From NCBI RefSeq assembly GCF_012910715.1, contig NZ_JABBHF010000001.1:503170-567169 (forward strand): DNA of 64,000 nucleotides, given 5' to 3'. The stretch's first letter is position 1. Every line of letters begins with the position of its first letter. The notes below the pieces were generated by a model. That model saw only the letters and a list, made by a program, of their open reading frames with translations, had not been told where the DNA came from and made no database searches. A program made the translations under genes and the position numbers. This DNA comes from Flavivirga algicola (GTDB lineage: Bacteria > Bacteroidota > Bacteroidia > Flavobacteriales > Flavobacteriaceae). Shown here piece after piece: positions 1-7,788 of this stretch.

Positions 1-1749
1 AAATGCTGGGTTTGTAATATTGATATCCGAAAAAGTTACAGATCGATAGTTTTGAGAAATATTTCCGTAAAATTCAAAATTAGAATTCGCTTTATAGCTC
101 AAACCTAAACCGAGTAAAACAAATGAACGCTCAAAATTATTATCGTCTTCTACCGTTTCTTCAAAAATAACATTCCCTGCACCATCTGTATTAATACGTT
201 TAAAAAACCCATCACTTTCAGTTTTAATGTATTCAAATCTGAACCCTGGAGTGACTGAAAATTTATCTGACACATAAAATATATTTTCTCCAAATACAGC
301 TACATTTAAATTAGGTAAATCAAATTCTGATTGGTTAGGGTAATTAGGAAAATCGCGTGTAGCAAAATCGAAATCCGGCCCAACTCCATCACTACCTGGA
401 CCTTGTTTTTGGTAATTATCTGCTTGATAGTATTTTGCCCCAATCAAGAATGTAGCATCTTTATTTAATAATTTGTATTTACTTAATAATCTCGTCTCAA
501 AACCAAAATTATTGAAATCACCTTTAATTAAATCTCGTTCGGTATTTGGATCCACTTGACTAACCCTATTTGTTCTAAAACCTAAGGCATCACGCGACGC
601 ATTTAGACCAAAAAAGTTAAATGTGAAATTTGTTTTTTCTGAAAATTCATGAGCGAATTTTAAATTATAAAGCAACCAATCTACCTCAAACCAATTTCGT
701 GATCTATTACTTTGTAATGGGTTTTCATTAAACATCTGATCTGTTAAACCACCACCTTGTTGAGCCAAATAACGTAGGTATGAAACCTCTCCTGTTAACG
801 ACGTTTTTTCATTGAATTGATATCCTAGATGTGCAAAGATGTTTTTAGATTCAAATTCTGAATTAGGTCTAAAACCATCCCCTTTTTTATAATTAAAGTA
901 GGTGTAGTAACTCCATTTATTTTTAGTACCACTTACACTCGTAAAGTTAGTATATAACCCAAAACTCCCTAAGGTGTTTCTTGTTATAATTTCTAAAGGC
1001 CTACCAGGGTTAGGTGATTTCATTTTAAAATTCACCAAACCTCCAAACTGTGTTCCATATTGCAAGGATGCTGCCCCACGAATCACTTGAATCTCTTCTA
1101 AACCCTCTGAAGCTGGTGTATAATAACTTTCGGGATACCCTAAAACATCTGCGCTAATGTCATAACCATTTTGCCTCGTGTTGAAGTTTGCCGTCCTGTT
1201 GGGGTCTAAGCCTCTGCCTCCAATATTTAATTGTAAACCTGCGTCATCGTTTTGATAAATATTTAGCCCTGCAACCTGACTAAAAATTTGTCTTGAATTA
1301 TTTGATGCTAAATTTGCCATAGATTGATCTACTAAAACAACCTCTGTTTTCTTACCTGCATAAATGGCTGTTTCTTCAACGTCATTGAGTCGTTTTAGCT
1401 CAAAAACACGACGTCTATTTGCACTAATTATCACTTCGGATAATTCTGTTGTTAAATCCTTTAAAATAATATTTAAACTTTGTGTATTTTCAGTGTTTAC
1501 AGAAACTTCTCTAATTTCATATTCAGAAGAAAAGAATATCAAGGTCATTTCTTTTTTAGGCGTTTGAAATTCAAAATCTCCAGTTACGTTCGTTCTAGTT
1601 AACAAGCCAGAATCTTTATCATAAACACTTACACCTCCAATAGGTTTATTATTTTCTGAAAATACAACAATCCCCTTAACGGTTTGCTGTGCATAAAGCG
1701 ATACACTAAAAATAAGTACAAAAATAAGTTTACAGTCCTTTAATCTCAT
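1..1749 (-). CDS. TonB-dependent receptor, FecA-like (N-terminal part; C-terminus lies left of the window)
   Basis: Outer-membrane receptor that would import a ferric chelate using TonB energy. About 583 codons are visible. The ATG at 1749 gives MRLKDCK followed by a hydrophobic signal peptide ending near LYAQ. Next come a carboxypeptidase-like beta-sandwich (about residues 22-110) and a plug with GRGLDPNRTANFNTRQNG and IRGAASLQYGTQFGGLVNF, then alternating aromatic barrel strands. The plug resembles FecA-type ferric citrate receptors, but the ligand is inferred. The start overlaps the end of the HTTM gene by 20 bp, which points to translational coupling. It is the last gene of the DUF4856-imelysin-HTTM-receptor cluster. 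No stop codon occurs before the window edge. Confidence 0.93.
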   Translation of the reverse strand, partial: MRLKDCKLIFVLIFSVSLYAQQTVKGIVVFSENNKPIGGVSVYDKDSGLLTRTNVTGDFEFQTPKKEMTLIFFSSEYEIREVSVNTENTQSLNIILKDLTTELSEVIISANRRRVFELKRLNDVEETAIYAGKKTEVVLVDQSMANLASNNSRQIFSQVAGLNIYQNDDAGLQLNIGGRGLDPNRTANFNTRQNGYDISADVLGYPESYYTPASEGLEEIQVIRGAASLQYGTQFGGLVNFKMKSPNPGRPLEIITRNTLGSFGLYTNFTSVSGTKNKWSYYTYFNYKKGDGFRPNSEFESKNIFAHLGYQFNEKTSLTGEVSYLRYLAQQGGGLTDQMFNENPLQSNRSRNWFEVDWLLYNLKFAHEFSEKTNFTFNFFGLNASRDALGFRTNRVSQVDPNTERDLIKGDFNNFGFETRLLSKYKLLNKDATFLIGAKYYQADNYQKQGPGSDGVGPDFDFATRDFPNYPNQSEFDLPNLNVAVFGENIFYVSDKFSVTPGFRFEYIKTESDGFFKRINTDGAGNVIFEETVEDDNNFERSFVLLGLGLSYKANSNFEFYGNISQNYRSVTFSDINITNPAF

Positions 1750-3094
1750 CTTTAAAAGGTAATATCCAATGTTTTGGTTTAAACGATTCTTTTTCGCGGT
1801 ACAAATCTACATCTTTATCTATAAAGGGCTGACTCAACCTACCATTTAATGCGACATAACTCTCTACAAAAACTTGAACATTTTTATGGCCTTGTGATGT
1901 AAAATGATCTCCCAAGTAATGTGCGTATTCTAATATGAAGTCAGGTTGAAAGCTCATTTGTTTTTCTTGAAATGGGGTTAAGAAATCTTTATTATCAACA
2001 TAAAAAAAGTCGTTAGTTTCGGCATTTGCTATTTTAAAGGTTGAAATTCCCATTTTTTCTATAAGCATGACACGCCATGAAAAACGGAAACCTTCTTCTG
2101 CCCAAAATAATTCATTTGGATATAATACATACCTAAAAGGAAAAATTAACTGAATAATAAAAAACAGACTTAACAAACCAATAACTGGTTTTCTAAGTTG
2201 ATAGTTATAATTTGATCTTATAGCCAATGTAAAGTTTAGAGCTCTGTTTTTTAAAATATACTTAAGAAAACCTATAATCTTAATATGTAAATGAGCATCA
2301 AAGAAAATTAGTGTTGATACTATCATAATAAACGGAAACATTCCTATTGGAAATAAGATACGTGTGAATACGTGAAATATGAGTACTAAAGCGAAAGCAA
2401 AAATCCGAGTTTTTCTATATAACAATAAAAATGGAATTGCTAAATCGTAAAGCATGCCACTCCAACTCATCGCGAAATGAAACCAGTCTTGATGCATTAA
2501 AGTATTTCCTATTAATGGTAAATCGTATTTAGACGGCAACCATATTTTTAATGGCATGGCCTTAAATAACCAATCACTATTTATTTTGGCCAAACCTGCA
2601 TAAAAATAAACAATACCTAAAAGAAGTTTTACGCTATCGACAGTCCATTTGGGAACATTTTCATATGTTTTTTTTCTTAAGATATTATCAACCGAAAAAT
2701 GCGCATTGGCTGGTAAAAAAATCATTAAAAAGCTTAATAAACTAATAAAGTAATAATGATTTAAATATGTGGTTTTATCCATTAGCTCAATGTAAGTAAA
2801 ACTTAGAAAAAAGGTAATAATTGCTAACCTGTATTTAAAACCAATAGCTACCATTAATGCTGATACACCACATATAATAAAAAGTAAGTATGTATAACCT
2901 CCTAACGGTTTTATCCATTCAAAACCATAATAAGAAAAATGAAATTTTGGCTGTATGTATAAAGTTTCTATCCAACCATGATACCAAAAACGAATAATAC
3001 TAAAGCACATCATGGCACCAAAAGCTATTCTAAACACTGCTAAAGGTGCCGCGTTGGTATTTTTACTTAAATATGTTTTAATATTAAAATTCAT
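1730..3094 (-). CDS. HTTM domain membrane protein (vitamin K gamma-carboxylase-like)
   Basis: Polytopic inner-membrane protein of about 454 residues. The first 290 or so residues hold many hydrophobic helices, beginning after LAVFRIAFG, as in the HTTM family related to vitamin K-dependent gamma-carboxylase. The C-terminal third is soluble, with FRFSWRVM and a region rich in charged and aromatic residues. The biochemical role of bacterial HTTM proteins is not settled. The frame is open back to a TTG at 3103, but I prefer the ATG at 3094 because the TTG touches the base of a terminator-like hairpin at 3103-3136. It lies between the imelysin-like lipoprotein and the FecA-like receptor and overlaps the receptor start, so a part in iron uptake is inferred from context. 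Confidence 0.88.
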   Translation of the reverse strand: MNFNIKTYLSKNTNAAPLAVFRIAFGAMMCFSIIRFWYHGWIETLYIQPKFHFSYYGFEWIKPLGGYTYLLFIICGVSALMVAIGFKYRLAIITFFLSFTYIELMDKTTYLNHYYFISLLSFLMIFLPANAHFSVDNILRKKTYENVPKWTVDSVKLLLGIVYFYAGLAKINSDWLFKAMPLKIWLPSKYDLPLIGNTLMHQDWFHFAMSWSGMLYDLAIPFLLLYRKTRIFAFALVLIFHVFTRILFPIGMFPFIMIVSTLIFFDAHLHIKIIGFLKYILKNRALNFTLAIRSNYNYQLRKPVIGLLSLFFIIQLIFPFRYVLYPNELFWAEEGFRFSWRVMLIEKMGISTFKIANAETNDFFYVDNKDFLTPFQEKQMSFQPDFILEYAHYLGDHFTSQGHKNVQVFVESYVALNGRLSQPFIDKDVDLYREKESFKPKHWILPFKDEIKGL

Positions 3095-3102
3095 TACATA
3101 CA

Positions 3103-3136
3103 AAAAAAGGCTGTCTAAATAAAGACAACCTTTTTT
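3103..3136 (-). terminator. Terminator or attenuator hairpin inside the iron cluster
   Basis: Read on the minus strand, a 14-bp stem (one G-U pair) with a 6-nt loop has an A-run on its left arm and a T-run on its right arm. It sits directly after the imelysin-like gene and directly before the HTTM start. It may terminate part of the transcripts and so set the ratio of lipoproteins to downstream genes. Confidence 0.7.
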
Positions 3137-3151
3137 AAGATTCTTATCATT

Positions 3152-4255
3152 TTAATCGCCATCAGCATCTACATAATCCACATTGATATTAAATGCTTGG
3201 AGCATGTCTACTTTTAAGGATACTACAGCTAACTGGAGGGCATCATACGCTTCAGTCATTTTTGTATTATCTGTATTTATTTGTGAATTAAAATCTGTGC
3301 TTAACACTTGTAATTTTTGACGGGCACCATCAAACCTAGAATTTATTAAAGTTACCAACTCCATTCTTTCTAAATCTATTAAATAGCTGCTAAAACTTTG
3401 TCCTGTAGCACTACTTGAATATGCTTTCCCTTTAAATAAATTTTGAACAGCGTTTAAGGCCTCTAAAGCTAATTCTTTTGAAAATGTTTTACTGTATACC
3501 CCTTCCACTTTTTCAGGCAATGGGTTTGCAGAAAAGTTACCTGCAGGGATTCCTATTTTATTAGCACGTAACCCCTTTTCATAATAAAACACATAGTCGT
3601 TGATGAACTTATTTAAGGCACTGGTGCTTGTGTTGCCAGTTTCGTTTATAAATGTACTCCTATAAGAACTAGTCCAATCATTTAATACTATTTCTGTTAA
3701 TGACAGCATTTGGTCTATGACATCAGAAAGGTAATTTTTATACTTAACATCAGCATATTTTCCTAAAATAACAGTATCATCAGCACCTATGCCATATAAT
3801 AAATAATCTACAGCAGGAAAACCTACAGCATCATTGTTATTAATGTGTGATAAATCATAAGAACCTGATGCTATGTTTGCTTCAACATCTGTTGTTGAAA
3901 CTGGATACACATTCATTTGAAAATAATACAAAATTTCTTCTGCTTTACCTATATTAAACATCTCCACATACTGCCATGTCTTATAAGCTGCTAACCATGA
4001 TACTCTAAGCGCATCTAAATTTGTTTGGTCTGGTGTTGTAACAAAAGTTTCTTTGTCTGATTTTAAAGCAGAAAGTTTCGTACTTAAATCTTGAAAAGCT
4101 GGGATAATAATATTATCTGCAACATTCGTCAATAATGCACCCCTATTAAAAGTATCTGTTTTTCCAGAAGGCCCATCGTCTGAAGACGAAGAACTGCAAC
4201 CTATAATAAACGCAGTTATTACTAACGCTAAAAAAATCTTTCTTACTGTGAACAT
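3152..4255 (-). CDS. Imelysin-like (peptidase M75 superfamily) lipoprotein
   Basis: Lipoprotein of 367 residues with a lipobox ending at Cys20 (FIIGC) and a Ser/Asp linker, so it should be anchored to a membrane in the envelope. The helical body matches imelysin-type proteins implicated in iron uptake (EfeO, Fe-regulated protein A). The motif region at residues 145-155 reads GFPAVDYLLYG. Canonical imelysins have G-x-H-x-x-E there, so the His and Glu are replaced by Pro and Asp. It therefore belongs to the variant branch lacking the HxxE pair, and peptidase activity should not be assumed. It follows the DUF4856 lipoprotein and precedes HTTM and the receptor, with hairpins on both sides. Confidence 0.9.
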   Translation of the reverse strand: MFTVRKIFLALVITAFIIGCSSSSSDDGPSGKTDTFNRGALLTNVADNIIIPAFQDLSTKLSALKSDKETFVTTPDQTNLDALRVSWLAAYKTWQYVEMFNIGKAEEILYYFQMNVYPVSTTDVEANIASGSYDLSHINNNDAVGFPAVDYLLYGIGADDTVILGKYADVKYKNYLSDVIDQMLSLTEIVLNDWTSSYRSTFINETGNTSTSALNKFINDYVFYYEKGLRANKIGIPAGNFSANPLPEKVEGVYSKTFSKELALEALNAVQNLFKGKAYSSSATGQSFSSYLIDLERMELVTLINSRFDGARQKLQVLSTDFNSQINTDNTKMTEAYDALQLAVVSLKVDMLQAFNINVDYVDADGD

Positions 4256-4289
4256 AACTTATAAAAATATAATTTTTGCAAAAATACTA

Positions 4290-4327
4290 AAAGTAGTTAT
4301 TGTATTATGTAATACAATAACTACTTT
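4290..4327 (-). terminator. Long inverted repeat between DUF4856 and imelysin-like genes
   Basis: A perfect 18-bp inverted repeat with a 2-nt centre (in practice about 16 bp with a 6-nt loop). On the minus strand it is followed by TAGTATTTTTG, a weak T-rich tail that also contains a TAnnTTTG-like box at 4279-4286. It could be a partial terminator, an mRNA-stabilising stem or a secondary promoter region. Confidence 0.55.
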
Positions 4328-4355
4328 AAAAATATAATAACTAATTCTTTTCTTT

Positions 4356-5555
4356 TTAACTTCCAGCTTGGGCTGTTGTAAAGCTAAACCTCGCTGATAT
4401 GGTATCTGACATGGTATCTAAACCTTGTGATGTTAAATCCCAAAAACCGTTTCCTGTCATTAATGTTTCAATAAAAGCATCTACCTCTACTTTTGTAAAG
4501 TAAGGAGCATTTGTATCTGGTTTTCTTGTAAACTGTAAGCTGTAAACAAAACCAAAGCCCTCAGATAAATCATGGAATGCAGAAGCATTATCTGTTCCTA
4601 AATTTGTTTTTCCTTGTTGCAAATAGTAAACAGCTCTAACACCGATGATTTGAGATATTTTTTCTCTAATTATTTCGGCTTGTTCATCTCTAACATTATA
4701 ATTTTTAGCGACAATGGCAGCACGTCCTAATTTAAAAGCATTATAAACATCTGCAGCAATACCTGCAAAATCTGTATCGTTTTCTACTCTAGATAAGTAT
4801 TTGTTTAAAAAGCTATCAGCGCCTAATTGTGGAGCTTCAGGATCTGCTTCGTTACCGTACAAATAACCAAATGCTTCATCCCATTTATGTTCCATAGTAG
4901 TATATGATTTACCATCTGCCACTTTATTTGCATCATTATCTGCTACATTTGAACCTGCATCCAAAACTGCAGGGCTTAGATAGTTATTAAGCATTTGATC
5001 TACCATTAAAGCCCCTATTAAAGACTTAGCAAAAGCTTGATTATATTCCAAACCTTTAGCATTGATATAACGGGTAGATCCACCGCCACCTTCCTGTAAG
5101 TTACCTGCATTACCTGCTGAAGCAGTGGTTCCCCAATTTGGGAATACATCACTAACCTGCGCTGCTATCCAGTTATCAAAATCTGCTTTAATGGCATTAG
5201 CGTCTGTTGTATTAGCCGAAAAATAATCTGCCGAAGCTGCTGTTTTACTTCTAATACTTTTACTTGATGCATTTAGGTTAGAATCGCTAAAATTATCCTC
5301 ATTTTCAACGTGAGCAAACATTGCGTCTAGCGCCATCTCAGTTTGCGAATTATCTTTAATAGCAGCCACTAATTCTTCTGCCATTTGAATTCTTGTTGTT
5401 TGCCCGCCAAAACTCACAGTGGAACTTCCATTTCTTGTAAATTCATAAGTAGCTGGAGCGACAACATTGTTTTGTCCATTTCCTCCATTATCATCATTTG
5501 AACATGATTGTAATAATGCCGATGCTATAAAAAGGCTTAATACTATTTTCCTCAT
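4356..5555 (-). CDS. DUF4856 domain lipoprotein
   Basis: Lipoprotein of 399 residues. The signal peptide ends in LLQSC (Cys18), followed by an Asp/Asn/Gly linker. The N-terminal TYEFTRNG and VSFGGQTTRIQM segments are characteristic of DUF4856, a Bacteroidota family of unknown biochemistry. The rest is mainly helical with conserved aromatic stretches (EHKWDEAFGYLYG, TTMEH). It is the first gene after a well-formed promoter (5616-5646). The downstream genes are imelysin-like, HTTM and a FecA-like receptor, a gene order I recognise from other flavobacteria. An iron- or haem-related surface function is therefore inferred from context only. Confidence 0.9.
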   Translation of the reverse strand: MRKIVLSLFIASALLQSCSNDDNGGNGQNNVVAPATYEFTRNGSSTVSFGGQTTRIQMAEELVAAIKDNSQTEMALDAMFAHVENEDNFSDSNLNASSKSIRSKTAASADYFSANTTDANAIKADFDNWIAAQVSDVFPNWGTTASAGNAGNLQEGGGGSTRYINAKGLEYNQAFAKSLIGALMVDQMLNNYLSPAVLDAGSNVADNDANKVADGKSYTTMEHKWDEAFGYLYGNEADPEAPQLGADSFLNKYLSRVENDTDFAGIAADVYNAFKLGRAAIVAKNYNVRDEQAEIIREKISQIIGVRAVYYLQQGKTNLGTDNASAFHDLSEGFGFVYSLQFTRKPDTNAPYFTKVEVDAFIETLMTGNGFWDLTSQGLDTMSDTISARFSFTTAQAGS

Positions 5556-5615
5556 TTTAAGTAGATTAATAATTTTTATTTAGACTTATTATAAATAATA
5601 GTTGTTTTGAAGTTG

Positions 5616-5646
5616 CAAATATAAAACTCATAATTATTTATGCAAA
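5616..5646 (-). promoter_or_regulatory. Bacteroidota-type promoter of the DUF4856 iron cluster
   Basis: On the minus strand a TTTG element (5643-5646) is followed by exactly 19 nt and then TATATTTG (5616-5623), a full match to TTTG-N19-TAnnTTTG. The start codon of the DUF4856 gene lies about 60 bp downstream. No obvious Fur box was recognised. Confidence 0.75.
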
Positions 5647-5726
5647 GTTTATTTAGATTAAATTTAAATAAACTTTAAAAACATATTTCAACACACTTAA
5701 AATCAATAAATTACAACAACAAGAAA

Positions 5727-6590
5727 TTAATGATAAAAATTAAAAACCTTGGAAGCTTCATTATAAGCACTTTCAAAACTAAGTGCGTTTAAACTGTTGT
5801 TTTTATTAGAAGTAAAATACGACAACAGTTTTTCGGTAGGCATGTTACCTGTTAATTCATCTTTAGCCATGGGACAACCCCCAAACCCCTGAATAGCACC
5901 ATCAAAACGTTTGCAACCAGCTTTATAGGCTGCATCTACTTTTTCAAACCAGGTACTTGGTGTTGTATGCAAATGAGCCCCAAATTCAATATTAGGGTAT
6001 TGAGGAATTAAGTTTGAAAACAGGTAACTAATGCTTTCTGCATTAGAACTCCCGATAGTGTCACTTAAAGACAAAATCTTTACACCCATCTTTGACAGTT
6101 TTTCGGTCCACTCTCCTACAATATCAACATTCCATGGGTCTCCATAAGGATTTCCAAACCCCATAGAGATATAAACCACAACTTCTTTGTTCGATTTATT
6201 AGCAATGTTTAATATATTTGAAAGCGTTACCACAGATTGCGCAATCGTTTTATGGGTATTACGCATTTGAAAGTTTTCTGAAATTGAAAACGGGTAGCCT
6301 AAATAATCTATTTCTGGGTGCTTACATGCATCATCTGCGCCTCTTGTGTTCGCTATAATAGCGAGTAACTTGCTGTTTGTGTTAGATAAATCAAGTTTTG
6401 ATAATACCTCAGCCGTATCAACCATTTGAGGAATGGCCTTAGGAGACACGAAACTTCCAAAATCTATAGTATCGAAATCAACACGAAGTAACGATTGAAT
6501 GTACTGCACCTTTTTTTCTGTAGGAATGAAGTCTTTAATGCCCTGCATGGCATCCCGTGGACATTCGATAATCTTTACTTTGTTTTGCAT
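5727..6590 (-). CDS. Hydroxymethylglutaryl-CoA lyase
   Basis: A 287-residue HMGL-like TIM-barrel enzyme that would cleave HMG-CoA to acetoacetate and acetyl-CoA in the last step of leucine degradation. The N-terminal IIECPRDAMQG carries the catalytic Arg12-Asp13 pair. FGAHLHTT supplies metal-binding histidines. GFGGCPMAKDELTGN contains the active-site cysteine loop (Cys239) of true HMG-CoA lyases, which argues against homocitrate or isopropylmalate synthase. Length is normal. It is a single gene with no operon partner. The next gene on the same strand (the DUF4856 cluster) has its own promoter. Confidence 0.92.
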   Translation of the reverse strand: MQNKVKIIECPRDAMQGIKDFIPTEKKVQYIQSLLRVDFDTIDFGSFVSPKAIPQMVDTAEVLSKLDLSNTNSKLLAIIANTRGADDACKHPEIDYLGYPFSISENFQMRNTHKTIAQSVVTLSNILNIANKSNKEVVVYISMGFGNPYGDPWNVDIVGEWTEKLSKMGVKILSLSDTIGSSNAESISYLFSNLIPQYPNIEFGAHLHTTPSTWFEKVDAAYKAGCKRFDGAIQGFGGCPMAKDELTGNMPTEKLLSYFTSNKNNSLNALSFESAYNEASKVFNFYH

Positions 6591-6745
6591 GTAGTCAAAA
6601 AATAGGAGGATAAAAATACTATTAATTTGGTTAAGCTATCAAAAAAGTTTAAACCATCTCAACCATAAAATAAAGATTTTTCAAATAATCTGTAAGTTTT
6701 ACTCCCATAAGACGACCTTATTTTTAATTTCTAATTAGCCATACC

Positions 6746-7681
6746 ATGAAAAACATTACTTTATTGTTCATTTTTTTGATCTCCTTGACTTCTTTTAGTC
6801 AAAGCACAGCTAATTATACTGTTGTATTTGAAAGTATTTGGGAGTCTATCGCTGATAATCCAACTGATGGTCAAAGTTCTATTGATTTACCTAGTTCTGC
6901 ACATTGGTCTGCTTTAGTAGGTGCCACACATCAAACGGCCAATACTTTTTTAATGATGGGAGCTGCTGCATCTCCTGGTATTGAATCTGTTGCAGAAACT
7001 GGAGGGTTTAATACGTTTCAAACTGAAGTTAATAACAGTAGTGATGCCGATAAATTTATTAATGCTGGTGGATTAGGAAGTGCTAAAGGCTCCATTACCA
7101 TAAACAGCTTAGAAGTTAACGAAGATTATCCTTTAGTTACCTTAGCTTCTATGGTAGCCCCGAGTCCCGACTGGTTTATAGCTGTTAACAGCATCAATTT
7201 AAGATCTGGAAACAACAGTGTTAATAATGGTTGGAAAGAAACGTTCACGATAGATTTATTTCCTTATGACGCTGGTACTGAAGATGGTACTACTTACTCA
7301 TTAAGTAATCTCGAAAGTGACCCTATAGGGGTCATAACAAGCCGATCGAATGTGACACCTTTTAATGATAAAAAAATTGGAACACTCACCTTTACATACA
7401 ACTCATCAACTTTAAGTACCGAAGCTTTAGATAAAATCGATGCAATAAAAATATTCCCAAACCCAACTAAAGGAGCTATTACAATCTCTAATATTCAAGG
7501 AATTGAATTAAGTTCCATAGCAGTTTATAATGTATTGGGGCGCTTGGTAAAACAGATAGAAGTTGAAAAAGGATTATCGAAATTAAATACCAATCTAACG
7601 GATTTAAATAAGGGAATTTACCTCTTAAATTTAAAAGCTACTGATGGCAAAAGCAGATCGCAAAAACTGATAATCAACTAA
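6746..7681 (+). CDS. Spondin-like domain protein with T9SS type A sorting domain
   Basis: Secreted protein of 311 residues. A signal peptide ends near SFSQS. Residues about 20-220 resemble the spondin N domain: ANYTVVFESIWESI, HWSALVGATH, a Met/Ala-rich segment and SPDWFIAV, which in spondins lies near the metal site. The C-terminal 75 or so residues (IFPNPTKGAITISN through the final KLIIN) form a T9SS type A sorting domain, so the protein should be exported by the type IX system and attached to or released from the cell surface. The role of bacterial spondin domains is not established; adhesion or matrix contact is a guess. Confidence 0.88.
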   Translation: MKNITLLFIFLISLTSFSQSTANYTVVFESIWESIADNPTDGQSSIDLPSSAHWSALVGATHQTANTFLMMGAAASPGIESVAETGGFNTFQTEVNNSSDADKFINAGGLGSAKGSITINSLEVNEDYPLVTLASMVAPSPDWFIAVNSINLRSGNNSVNNGWKETFTIDLFPYDAGTEDGTTYSLSNLESDPIGVITSRSNVTPFNDKKIGTLTFTYNSSTLSTEALDKIDAIKIFPNPTKGAITISNIQGIELSSIAVYNVLGRLVKQIEVEKGLSKLNTNLTDLNKGIYLLNLKATDGKSRSQKLIIN

Positions 7682-7788
7682 AAATTAAGCATCTAATTGA
7701 AAGGTAACCGATAAAATTAACGCTTAAACGTTTTTATTATTCATCTTTTTCATTTAGGGATACATTTGAAAAAAAATGTTTTGTCCCG

